Below are positions 7,253 to 14,738 of a stretch of 27,435 nt of DNA, piece after piece. The notes beneath the pieces are model-generated. The model worked only from the letters and a program-made list of their open reading frames with translations, did no database searches and was not told the origin of the DNA. The position numbers and the translations under genes are program-made. Source of the stretch: an uncultured Acetatifactor sp. (GTDB lineage: Bacteria; Bacillota; Clostridia; Lachnospirales; Lachnospiraceae); the NCBI GenBank assembly GCA_910584235.1, contig CAJTZD010000023.1:31430-58864 (forward strand). The letters are read 5' to 3'. The first letter of the stretch is position 1. Each line of letters opens with the position of its first letter.

Positions 7253-8523
7253 AGCTGTTCACCTGCCTTAATCAAAGATTTGCCGCTGGGCAGACAGGAG
7301 TTCTCATAGTCCAGACCTGTGGTAATACCGAAGATAACGGCATTCTTCCCCACTGTGATGCCATTGGGGACCACGCTGCGCTCCCCTACGGTCACAAGGT
7401 CGTGGTTGTAGATATGGGGAGCAATCTCGTTTTCCACTGCCGCTCCCACCCCCAGCCGCACATAGTCTCCTATCCGCACATCCTCGTCCACAATGGCTTT
7501 GTTCAGCTCGCAGTGATTCCCGATCTGGGTCTGGTTCATGATGATGGAATCCCGTACTACGGTGTCCTTTCCTATGGTAACCCCGCAGCCTATGACGGAG
7601 TGATACACCTTTCCATAGATATCCGTCCCCTCTCCGATGATGCTGGTCTCCACCACACTGTCCGCGGAAAAATACTGGGGCGGCTGGATCTCGCTCTTGG
7701 TATAGATCTTCCAGTATTCCTCGTAAAGATTGAACTCGGGTACGATGTTTATGAGCTCCATATTGGCCTCCCAGTAGGAGTGCAGGGTTCCCACGTCTTT
7801 CCAGTAACCGTTGAACTCATAGGCGTACAGGAACGCCCCTTTCCGGTGGCAGTAGGGAATCACATGCTTCCCAAAGTCCAGCGCCGGCTTCTGCGCCATG
7901 GCGATCAGGGCTTTTTTCAGGGTCTTCCAGTTGAAGATATAGATCCCCATGCTGGCCAGATTACTTCTGGGGTTCCCCGGCTTTTCCTCAAAGTCCGTGA
8001 TCCTGCGCTTTTCGTCGGTTATCATGATCCCAAAGCGGCTGGCCTCCTCCATGGGCACCGGCATGACCGCAATGGTCACGTCCGCATTGTTGGCCTTGTG
8101 AAAATCCAGCATCAGTTCATAGTCCATCTTATAGATATGGTCGCCGGACAGGATCAGCACATAATCGGGATGATAGCTCTCCATGTACTCCAGGTTCTGG
8201 TAGATGGCATTGGCCGTACCTGTGTACCATTCGCTGTTGGAGCTCCTCTCATAAGGCGGCAGCACCGAGACTCCGCCAATGTTGCGGTCCAGATCCCAGG
8301 GGATACCGATTCCGATATGGGCATTCAGCCTGAGGGGCTGGTACTGAGTCAGGACACCCACGGTATCGATCCCTGAGTTGATACAGTTGGAGAGCGGAAA
8401 GTCAATGATGCGGTATTTCCCTCCGAACGCCACGGCAGGCTTTGCCATCCTGGATGTCAATACGCCCAGCCGACTGCCCTGCCCGCCTGCCAGCAGCATG
8501 GCAATCATTTCTTTTTTTACCAT
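7249..8523 (-). CDS. glgC: Glucose-1-phosphate adenylyltransferase, catalytic subunit GlgC
   Basis: GlgC makes ADP-glucose and pyrophosphate from ATP and glucose-1-phosphate, the committed step of glycogen synthesis. The nucleotide loop LAGGQGSRLGVLT begins at residue 11, the substrate-binding segment RIIDFPLSNCINSG follows, and the GDHIYKMDY active-site region is intact. The C-terminal third has left-handed beta-helix repeats. The start at 8523 is chosen because AGAGGTGA lies 5 nt upstream. An open frame extending to 8595 would reach the promoter. Length is 424 aa, normal. It is first in a glgC-glgD(-spoVG) unit, with the predicted promoter about 70 bp upstream. The rest of the glycogen pathway is not in the window. 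Confidence 0.96.
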   Translation of the reverse strand: MVKKEMIAMLLAGGQGSRLGVLTSRMAKPAVAFGGKYRIIDFPLSNCINSGIDTVGVLTQYQPLRLNAHIGIGIPWDLDRNIGGVSVLPPYERSSNSEWYTGTANAIYQNLEYMESYHPDYVLILSGDHIYKMDYELMLDFHKANNADVTIAVMPVPMEEASRFGIMITDEKRRITDFEEKPGNPRSNLASMGIYIFNWKTLKKALIAMAQKPALDFGKHVIPYCHRKGAFLYAYEFNGYWKDVGTLHSYWEANMELINIVPEFNLYEEYWKIYTKSEIQPPQYFSADSVVETSIIGEGTDIYGKVYHSVIGCGVTIGKDTVVRDSIIMNQTQIGNHCELNKAIVDEDVRIGDYVRLGVGAAVENEIAPHIYNHDLVTVGERSVVPNGITVGKNAVIFGITTGLDYENSCLPSGKSLIKAGEQL

Positions 8524-8593
8524 GGTTGTCACCTCTGTTTTGTGTATTGTCGGAGCAAGTAAATATAGGATAACCGATGTATTGAGTAAGGTC

Positions 8594-8602
8594 ATTATAA
8601 CA
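8594..8602 (-). promoter_or_regulatory. Extended -10 promoter of glgC
   Basis: On the minus strand TGT-TATAAT (8602-8594) matches the extended -10 consensus TGnTATAAT. The -35 region is weak (ATTCCA at 18 bp). A very AT-rich tract upstream could act as an UP element. The transcript would start near 8587. Confidence 0.55.
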
Positions 8603-8623
8603 TGCCGACCGACAAAATGGAAT

Positions 8624-8757
8624 ATTTAATGTCAAAATATTTATTTTTTATATTCTTATTTGTGTTAAAAATTAACATATTTTGCGTATTTTTTGCTATA
8701 TATTTGTATATTTTTCTTTTTTTCTTATTTTACGTACACAATTTTCTCTATCTCCTT
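8624..8757. other. Strongly AT-rich intergenic tract
   Basis: This stretch is mostly T-runs on the plus strand, in sharp contrast to the GC-richer genes on either side. It lies between the divergent glgC and murC promoters. The weak open frame through it encodes only Phe/Leu/Ile-rich sequence typical of AT-rich DNA. An UP element or a binding zone for a nucleoid protein is plausible; nothing more specific was seen. Confidence 0.6.
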
Positions 8758-8784
8758 ATGCAGCCGAGGAAATTGCATTTAATA

Positions 8785-8814
8785 TTGATTTTTTTTCGCG
8801 CCAGGTGCTATAAT
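8785..8814 (+). promoter_or_regulatory. Promoter of murC
   Basis: TTGATT (8785-8790), an 18-bp spacer and TATAAT (8809-8814), preceded by TGC (extended -10). The transcript would start near 8821, giving a leader of about 32 nt. Confidence 0.75.
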
Positions 8815-8852
8815 AAGGAAGAAATCAAAATCCAATAAGGAAGTACAGAAAT

Positions 8853-10229
8853 ATGTATACAATCGACTTTAGCCATCCCTCCTCTCTGTATTTTGTGGGC
8901 ATCGGCGGGATCAGTATGTCCGGTCTGGCAAAGCTTCTGTCGGACGCGGGCTTTCAGGTCTCCGGCTCCGACCGCGCTCCCAGCGCGGTCACGGAAATGC
9001 TGAGGGACCGGGGGATTACCGTATTCTATGGACAAAAGGCCGAAAATATGACTGGAGCAATCGACTGCGTCATCTTTACCGCCGCTATCCATCCGGACAA
9101 TCCGGAGTACAGGGCCGCCCATGAAAGACAGCTCCCCTGTCTGACCAGAGGGCAGCTCATGGGCCAGGTGATGAAAAATTACCGGACGCCCATTGCCGTC
9201 AGCGGCACCCATGGCAAAACTACCACCACCTCCATGATCGGCGAGGTCCTGGTGAAAGCCAATCTGGACCCCACCCTGGCCATCGGCGGCATTTTAAAGG
9301 ATGTGGGCGGCAATATGCGGATCGGCCACTCGGACTACTTTGTGACGGAAGCCTGCGAGTATACCAACAGTTTCCTGGACTTCTTCCCGAAAATCAGCGT
9401 TATCCTGAACATAGGCGAAGATCACCTTGACTTCTTTAAGGATCTGGAGGATATCCGCCGCTCTTTCCGGCGCTTTGCCCAGCTCCTGCCCGCGGACGGC
9501 TGCCTGATCATAAACGGGGAAGTGGAACGTTTAGAGGAGATCACCGGGGACCTGCCCTGCCCTGTCATTACCTTTGGCACTGAGACCTGCGATTATTATG
9601 CCACTGACATTTCCTATGACAGCCTGGGGAATCCCTCTTTCATTCTGCACGACAAAGCAGGAAATGCCCGTGCCGTCTCCTTAGGCGTGCCCGGCGAGCA
9701 CAATGTGTCAAACGCTCTGGCGGCATTTGCCGTGGCGGATGTCCTGTCCGTCCCGCAGGCTCTGGCGGACGCTGCCCTGAAAGCGTACAAGGGCACTGAC
9801 AGACGGTTTGAACACAAGGGAGTCATCGGCGGCGTTACAGTCATCGACGACTATGCCCATCATCCCACAGAGATCACCGCTACCCTGAAAGCCGCCGGAA
9901 ACTATCCCCACAGGAAACTCTGGTGCGTGTTCCAGCCCCACACTTATACCCGCACCAAGGCCTATCTCAAAGAGTTTGCCCGCGCCTTAAGCTTAGCGGA
10001 CGAAGTGGTGCTGGCTGACATTTATCCGGCCAGGGAGACGGATACCCTGGGTGTTCATTCCGAGGATCTTCAGAAAGAAATTCAGGCCCTTGGCCATACT
10101 TGCCATTATTTTCCCAGTTTTGACGAGATCGAAAATTTCCTTTTGGAAAATTGCATAAACGGCGATATGTTGATAACCATGGGAGCAGGAGATGTGGTAA
10201 AAGTCGGCGAAAACCTCCTCGGGATATAA
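8853..10229 (+). CDS. murC: UDP-N-acetylmuramate--L-alanine ligase
   Basis: MurC adds L-alanine to UDP-MurNAc using ATP, the first peptide step of cytoplasmic peptidoglycan precursor synthesis. The N-terminal Rossmann domain has VGIGGISMSGLA near residue 15, the central P-loop is GTHGKTTTTSM near 117, and the C-terminal ligase domain contains DDYAHHPTEI and FQPHTYTRTK. Length is 458 aa, typical. AAGGAAG lies 7 nt before the ATG. It has its own promoter and stands alone; the next gene starts 252 bp downstream beyond a DnaA-box cluster. It is separated here from other mur genes. Confidence 0.97.
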   Translation: MYTIDFSHPSSLYFVGIGGISMSGLAKLLSDAGFQVSGSDRAPSAVTEMLRDRGITVFYGQKAENMTGAIDCVIFTAAIHPDNPEYRAAHERQLPCLTRGQLMGQVMKNYRTPIAVSGTHGKTTTTSMIGEVLVKANLDPTLAIGGILKDVGGNMRIGHSDYFVTEACEYTNSFLDFFPKISVILNIGEDHLDFFKDLEDIRRSFRRFAQLLPADGCLIINGEVERLEEITGDLPCPVITFGTETCDYYATDISYDSLGNPSFILHDKAGNARAVSLGVPGEHNVSNALAAFAVADVLSVPQALADAALKAYKGTDRRFEHKGVIGGVTVIDDYAHHPTEITATLKAAGNYPHRKLWCVFQPHTYTRTKAYLKEFARALSLADEVVLADIYPARETDTLGVHSEDLQKEIQALGHTCHYFPSFDEIENFLLENCINGDMLITMGAGDVVKVGENLLGI

Positions 10230-10342
10230 TTATCCACATTATCCACAGAAAAGATGCAAATCCGGACTGTGGATATTTTTTTGAAAAGCCCCTTTCAAAG
10301 CCTGGAATTAAAAAGTTATCCACTGTTTCCACAATTTCCACA
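10230..10342 (+). promoter_or_regulatory. DnaA-box cluster upstream of dnaD
   Basis: Two perfect TTATCCACA boxes abut at 10230-10238 and 10239-10247, the first directly after the murC stop codon. Further sites are the inverted TGTGGATAT (10268-10276, one mismatch), TTATCCACT (10316-10324, one mismatch), and two weaker boxes in 9-bp phase, GTTTCCACA (10325-10333) and ATTTCCACA (10334-10342). DnaA-box clusters outside oriC titrate DnaA or let it regulate nearby genes in Bacillus. Its place before two replication genes fits DnaA control of the primosome operon. Confidence 0.8.
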
Positions 10343-10390
10343 TATTCACCGCGGTCAGGATTTTTGAAACGTATTCAGGCAATTTGTCTA

Positions 10391-10419
10391 TTTCTTTTTT
10401 GGGAACCTTATGCTATACT
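10391..10419 (+). promoter_or_regulatory. Promoter of the dnaD-dnaI operon
   Basis: TGC-TATACT (10411-10419) is an extended -10 element, with a weak TTTCTT at 17-bp spacing. It lies about 70 bp after the last DnaA box and 63 bp before the dnaD start. Confidence 0.5.
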
Positions 10420-10481
10420 TTTTCTACTGCGTCAGCGGACGCAGTGTGAAGCGATTGTTTTGAGAGGCAGGGAGAGAATTC

Positions 10482-11633
10482 ATGGCGCGATTGACAATTT
10501 ATCCGGATAATCATGCGGACTCCACGGCGGTGTCCAATCTGTTCATTGACGAGTATATGAAAGATGCCAATGATGCCCAGCTGAAAGTTTATCTTTATCT
10601 GCTCCGCATGATGAACGCCCGTCTGGCTACCAGTGTGTCCGATATTGCGGACAAGTTCAATCATACGGAAAAGGACGTACTGCGCGCCCTCAAATACTGG
10701 GAAAAACAACGGCTCCTGAGTCTGGATTACGATGAGGCCAGGAATTTGGTCGGCATCCATATCCATGACCTGAGCCAGGAGAACCGGAAAGCCGGCAGCC
10801 CACAGGCGCTGTCCTCTTTTGTGCCTGTGCCCTCCGCCGGAGCGGAGCCGGCCGGGGCCGCCCCTGTGGCGGAGCCGGCCGAGGCCCCCGTGGCGGAGCT
10901 GTCCGGCCGGGAGCGCTTCCCGCAGCAGGACAGCCCCTCCTCCGCCCCCCGGGAGTCCTCTCCCTATGAAAAGCCCTCCTACTCGGCGGACCAGCTGAAA
11001 GAGTTTAAGAGCAGGCAGGAGACCACCCAGCTTCTCTTTATTGTGGAATCCTATATCGGCAAGCCCCTGACTCCGTCGGAGATTAAGACCATCCTGTACT
11101 TTACGGATGTGCTGCATTTTTCTGACGACCTGATTGATTACCTGATTCAGTACTGTGTGGACCGGGGCAAGAAAGACTTTAAATACATAGAAAGGGTTGC
11201 CGTGAACTGGGCCGAGGCAGGCATCACCACGCCAAAGCAGGCGCAGAAAAACGCTTCCCGCTATGACAAAAATATCTACACCATCATGAACGGCCTGGGC
11301 AAGAGCAATTCCCCCACTGCCAAAGAGATGGAATTTATCACCCGCTGGCTGAAAGACTACGGTTTTCCCATGGATGTCATCATCGAGGCCTGTGAGCGCA
11401 CGGTTCTGGCTACGGACAAGCATCGTTTCGAGTATGCGGAGAGCATCTTAAACAGCTGGAAACGCCAGAATGTGCACCATAAATCCGACATTCAGGGCGT
11501 TGACGACATGTACCAGCAGCGCAGGAAAAATACCGCATCACCCGGGTCCAGGCAGCCCGGCAACCGCTTTCATCAGTTTGCACAGAACAATTATGATTTC
11601 GCCGCCTTGGAGCAGGAACTGGTCAGTAATTAA
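10482..11633 (+). CDS. DnaD-domain replication protein
   Basis: This is a DnaD/DnaB-type primosome protein that remodels DNA and helps load the replicative helicase. An N-terminal winged-helix-like region (about residues 1-100: SNLFIDEYM, SVSDIADKF, DVLRALKYWE) is followed by a Pro/Ala-rich linker (about 105-165) and a first DnaD domain. Beyond it lies a second DnaD-like stretch ending near FEYAESILNSWK. The ATG has GGGAGAG 5-6 nt upstream. At 383 aa it is longer than B. subtilis DnaD (about 230), and the extra length comes from the linker and the second domain, as in other clostridial members. It is 23 bp ahead of the ATP-binding helicase-loader gene. Confidence 0.88.
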   Translation: MARLTIYPDNHADSTAVSNLFIDEYMKDANDAQLKVYLYLLRMMNARLATSVSDIADKFNHTEKDVLRALKYWEKQRLLSLDYDEARNLVGIHIHDLSQENRKAGSPQALSSFVPVPSAGAEPAGAAPVAEPAEAPVAELSGRERFPQQDSPSSAPRESSPYEKPSYSADQLKEFKSRQETTQLLFIVESYIGKPLTPSEIKTILYFTDVLHFSDDLIDYLIQYCVDRGKKDFKYIERVAVNWAEAGITTPKQAQKNASRYDKNIYTIMNGLGKSNSPTAKEMEFITRWLKDYGFPMDVIIEACERTVLATDKHRFEYAESILNSWKRQNVHHKSDIQGVDDMYQQRRKNTASPGSRQPGNRFHQFAQNNYDFAALEQELVSN

Positions 11634-11656
11634 ACGGCCAAAGTAAGGAGACAGAA

Positions 11657-12649
11657 GTGGCACTGAGCAATTCTCAATACGAAGTCATCATAAAAGGATA
11701 TCAGCGCGTCCGGGACGAGAACAGAATCCTTGCAGAGTCCAGAAAGCAGGAGGTATATGACGCCATTCCGGAGTACCTGGAGCTTTCGCAGTCCATCAGC
11801 ACCCTGTCCGTGGCCGGCGCCAGGCGCATGCTGGAGGGGGACGAGAGCGCTCTTTCCAGGCTCCGTCAGGAACTCTCACAGGTCACGGCCCGGCAGAGGC
11901 ATCTCCTGGCCTGTCATGGCTTCCCTGCTGATTATCTGGAGCCTGTCTACCGCTGTCCCGACTGTCTGGACACCGGTTACATCCTCTCGGAAAACGGCCT
12001 GCGGGAAAAATGCCATTGCTTCAGACAGCAGGAGATTTCCATCCTTTACGCGCAGTCTCATATACAGGATATGATAGAGCAGGAAAACTTTTCCACTCTT
12101 TCGTACAGGTATTATCAAAATGACGACTTGCGCCGGTTTGAGGCGGCGGTGGATATCAGCCGGAAATTTATAGAGAAATTCCGAGAAAGCTACACGAATC
12201 TCTTTTTCTACGGCACCGTGGGTACCGGAAAAAGCTTTCTGTCCGGCTGCATCGCCAGGGAACTGCTCCAAAAGGGCAATTCCGTGATTTATTTCAGCGC
12301 TGCCGGCCTCTTTGATACTTTGGCAAGATATACCTTTGACGGAAAGTTAAAGGACAATCTCCACGACTTATGTGAAGATTTATACGGCTGTGATTTGTTG
12401 ATCATTGATGATCTGGGCACGGAAATCACCAACAGCTTTGTGACCTCCGAGCTGTTTTCCTGCCTCAATGAACGGCATCTGCGCCGCCGTTCCACCCTGA
12501 TTTCCACCAACATCAGTTTAGAAGAGCTCAGGGACCGCTATTCTGACCGGATTTTTTCCAGGATTACCAGCGGCTTTACCCTCTGCAAGCTCACGGGGCC
12601 GGACATCCGTATCCTGAAGAAACGCCTGTCCAATACCCCCGCACTATAA
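11657..12649 (+). CDS. DnaC/DnaI-type helicase loader ATPase
   Basis: This AAA+ ATPase loads the replicative helicase DnaB/DnaC onto DNA. The N-terminal region holds a cysteine cluster (CPDC then CHC, about residues 97-122) resembling the zinc-binding helicase-interaction domain of DnaI. The AAA+ core has Walker A GTVGTGKS (186-193), Walker B LLIIDDLGTE and a sensor region STNISLEEL. It starts with GTG, set by AAGGAG 6 nt upstream. Length is 330 aa, normal. It forms a two-gene operon with the DnaD-like protein, matching the dnaD-dnaC arrangement of clostridia. No terminator separates it from the PRPP synthetase 74 bp downstream, so read-through is likely. Confidence 0.92.
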   Translation: MALSNSQYEVIIKGYQRVRDENRILAESRKQEVYDAIPEYLELSQSISTLSVAGARRMLEGDESALSRLRQELSQVTARQRHLLACHGFPADYLEPVYRCPDCLDTGYILSENGLREKCHCFRQQEISILYAQSHIQDMIEQENFSTLSYRYYQNDDLRRFEAAVDISRKFIEKFRESYTNLFFYGTVGTGKSFLSGCIARELLQKGNSVIYFSAAGLFDTLARYTFDGKLKDNLHDLCEDLYGCDLLIIDDLGTEITNSFVTSELFSCLNERHLRRRSTLISTNISLEELRDRYSDRIFSRITSGFTLCKLTGPDIRILKKRLSNTPAL

Positions 12650-12723
12650 ATACGGATCCAAAGTCCTCTTCCGGATACAGAAAATTAACGACAACGAAGC
12701 AAAAGAACAGAAAGGGACACAAC

Positions 12724-13908
12724 ATGGGCAACCGCGAAGAAAAAAGAAACCTGGAAACTATTCCCGTAGGCTCACTGGGAATCATCTCGCTGGAGGGCTG
12801 CAGGCCATTCTCCGAAAGGGTGAACAAATATCTGGTCAGATGGCGGGCCGAGCGGGAGAGCGAGCACAAAGATTCTCTGGCATTCTCCGGCTATCAGCGG
12901 GATTCCTATCTGCTGCAGACAAAGGTTCCCCGTTTTGGCTCCGGGGAAGCCAAGGGCACGATTTTGGAGTCCGTCCGAGGCTTCGATCTCTACCTGTTAG
13001 TGGATGTCTGCAATTATTCCCTGACCTACCGGCTTGGCGGTCATGAAAACCATATGTCGCCGGATGACCATTATCAGGACTTAAAGCGGGTCATTGCCGC
13101 CGTGGGCGGAAAAGCCAGGCGCATTACGGTGATCATGCCTTTCCTCTATGAAAGCCGCCAGCATAAGCGCACCAACCGGGAGTCCCTGGACTGTGCGCTG
13201 GCCCTGCAGGAGCTGGTGCAGATGGGTGTGGACAATATCATCACCTTTGATGCCCATGACCCCAGAGTTCAAAATGCCATTCCCCTGCACGGCTTTGAGA
13301 CGGTTCAGCCCGCTTATCAGTTTATCAAAGGGCTGTTGGGCCATGTGAGGGATCTTCGGATAGACGCAGATCATATGATGATTATCAGTCCCGACGAGGG
13401 AGGCATGTCCCGGGCCATCTACTTTGCCAATGTGCTGGGCCTGGATATGGGTATGTTCTATAAGAGACGCGATTACACCAGAATCGTAGACGGGCGCAAT
13501 CCCATCATTGCCCACGAATTCCTGGGCACCAGCGTCGAGGGAAAAGATATGGTAATCGTGGACGACATGATCTCCTCCGGGGACAGTGTGCTGGAGGTGG
13601 CGGCAGAGCTGAAGAACCGCAAGGCCGGCAAGATTTTCGTCTTCTCAACTTTCGGACTGTTCACCAGCGGACTGGACAAATTTGACAAGGCCTATGAAAG
13701 CGGCATTATTGACCGTGTCCTGACCACGAACCTGATCTATCAGACGCCGGAATTGCTGGAGCGGGAATGGTATATCAATTGCGACATGAGCAAATATGTG
13801 GCTTATATCATTGACACCCTGAATCATGACTCCTCTATCAGCGATCTTCTGAATCCCAACGAGAGGATACAGAACATTGTTGCCAGGTATAAAAACGGTG
13901 AATTGTAA
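12724..13908 (+). CDS. Ribose-phosphate pyrophosphokinase, long form
   Basis: This enzyme makes PRPP from ribose-5-phosphate and ATP for nucleotide, His and Trp synthesis. Conserved parts are PRFGSGEAKGTILESVRG (the RFxDGE region, altered), the ATP segment ESRQHKRTNRESL (RQDRK in most enzymes), FDAHDPRVQNAIP, and the PRPP loop VIVDDMISSGDS. At 394 aa it is about 80 residues longer than the standard 310-320, with extensions at both ends. The RQHKR and FGSGE changes mark it as a divergent subfamily, so kinetics or regulation may differ. AAAGGG precedes the ATG by about 8 nt. It follows dnaI on the same strand and is closed by its own terminator. Confidence 0.9.
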   Translation: MGNREEKRNLETIPVGSLGIISLEGCRPFSERVNKYLVRWRAERESEHKDSLAFSGYQRDSYLLQTKVPRFGSGEAKGTILESVRGFDLYLLVDVCNYSLTYRLGGHENHMSPDDHYQDLKRVIAAVGGKARRITVIMPFLYESRQHKRTNRESLDCALALQELVQMGVDNIITFDAHDPRVQNAIPLHGFETVQPAYQFIKGLLGHVRDLRIDADHMMIISPDEGGMSRAIYFANVLGLDMGMFYKRRDYTRIVDGRNPIIAHEFLGTSVEGKDMVIVDDMISSGDSVLEVAAELKNRKAGKIFVFSTFGLFTSGLDKFDKAYESGIIDRVLTTNLIYQTPELLEREWYINCDMSKYVAYIIDTLNHDSSISDLLNPNERIQNIVARYKNGEL

Positions 13909-13920
13909 AAAGAATACGTG

Positions 13921-13957
13921 AAAAAACACCGCCGGATGCCAGCTGTCCGGCGGTTTC
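13921..13957 (+). terminator. Rho-independent terminator after PRPP synthetase
   Basis: A 9-bp perfect stem, ACCGCCGGA/TCCGGCGGT (13928-13936 with 13946-13954), is followed by TTCT and preceded by A6. It lies 13 bp after the stop codon of the gene ending at 13908. The T-run is short but the stem is GC-rich. Confidence 0.8.
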
Positions 13958-14001
13958 TACATTGGGGTTCAGCCTGATATGTAAACCTGTTCAAATTATC
14001 A

Positions 14002-14068
14002 GTTGACAATTGTATTCAAATACGATATACTCTCAATTGTCAACCGCTTTAAACCAAGGTTAACAATT
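14002..14068 (+). promoter_or_regulatory. Probable BirA (biotin repressor) operator, three half-sites
   Basis: Half-sites are GTTGACAATT (14002-14011, over the -35 box), AATTGTCAACC (14035-14045) and GGTTAACAATT (14058-14068). The last two form the inverted repeat expected for BirA (TTGTtAACC...GGTTAACAA) just after the start site. The first is a perfect inverse of the second. The 12-bp gap in the downstream pair is shorter than the 16 bp of the E. coli bio operator. Context (bioY) supports biotin-dependent repression. Confidence 0.75.
14003..14031 (+). promoter_or_regulatory. Promoter of bioY
   Basis: TTGACA (14003-14008), a 17-bp spacer and TATACT (14026-14031) make a near-consensus SigA promoter. 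It is bracketed by the operator half-sites described separately. Confidence 0.85.
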
Positions 14069-14091
14069 ATACAAACAGAGAGGTAAACAAA

Positions 14092-14664
14092 ATGAGCAAT
14101 CCTATGACAGCACCGAATCCCAAACTGAACGTGAAGCAACTGGCTTTGACAGGCCTGATGACAGCGGTCCTCTGCATCTTAGGCCCCATCGCCCTGAACA
14201 TCCCCATCAGTCCGGTTCCCATATCTCTGGGATTTCTGGGAATTTATTTTATATGCTCCGTACTGGGCATGAAGCTTGGCACCCTGAGCGTCATTGTCTA
14301 CATTCTGCTGGGGCTGGTCGGTCTCCCTGTCTTCACAAACTTCACAGGCGGTCCCGCAAAGCTTTTAGGCCCCACAGGCGGATATATCATAGGTTATGTC
14401 TTCATGGCCCTGATCTGCGGCTTCTTTGTGGACAAGGGCGGCGGCAGACTCCTCTTCACCCTGGCGGGCATGATCCCGGGCACCGTCGTCGGATATCTCT
14501 TCGGCACGTTATGGCTGGCCCGCCAGCAGTCCATCGGTTTTGTGCAGGCCCTGCACATCGGAGTGGTCCCCTATATCCTCGTTGACATCATAAAGCTTGT
14601 AGTGGGCGTAACAGTAGGAAGCACGCTGCGCAAGCGGCTGCTGCAGGCAGGATTGCTTTCCTAG
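14092..14664 (+). CDS. bioY: Biotin transporter BioY (ECF S component)
   Basis: BioY is the membrane substrate-binding component of the energy-coupling-factor biotin importer. The 190-aa protein is hydrophobic with about six membrane segments. It has the family segments LTGLMTAVLCILGPIALNIP at the N terminus, then GLPVF..FTGGPAKLLGPTGGYIIGY in the middle, and a C-terminal VPYILVDIIKLVVG. GAGAGG lies 8 nt before the ATG. No EcfA/EcfT genes are adjacent, so it probably shares a general ECF module encoded elsewhere or works alone. A strong promoter with probable BirA sites lies upstream. Biotin is needed by carboxylases, so repression when biotin is plentiful is expected. Confidence 0.96.
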   Translation: MSNPMTAPNPKLNVKQLALTGLMTAVLCILGPIALNIPISPVPISLGFLGIYFICSVLGMKLGTLSVIVYILLGLVGLPVFTNFTGGPAKLLGPTGGYIIGYVFMALICGFFVDKGGGRLLFTLAGMIPGTVVGYLFGTLWLARQQSIGFVQALHIGVVPYILVDIIKLVVGVTVGSTLRKRLLQAGLLS

Positions 14665-14738
14665 TCGGCAGCCCGTTTCCCGCCGGATGACTTTTACGGC
14701 TTTTCACCGGCTTCCCGCTTGCTTAGACGTTTTCCGGT

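Noticed and set aside
8602..8838. Hydrophobic 78-aa open frame
   Set aside because: The Phe/Leu/Ile content comes from T-rich DNA; it lacks a ribosome site and overlaps both promoters.
10230..10342. Chromosomal origin of replication
   Set aside because: DnaA boxes are present, but there is no dnaA/dnaN gene and no clear AT-rich unwinding region; a regulatory or titration cluster fits better. The rest of the chromosome would be needed to exclude an origin.
10413..11423. A 336-codon open frame on the minus strand
   Set aside because: It lies antisense to the DnaD-like gene, whose protein features and ribosome site are clear; the His/Gly-rich product resembles no family.
14665..14738. Terminator between convergent bioY and the 175-aa gene
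   Set aside because: Only a 5-bp GCCGG/CCGGC pairing with a long loop was found, and there is no T-run next to it.
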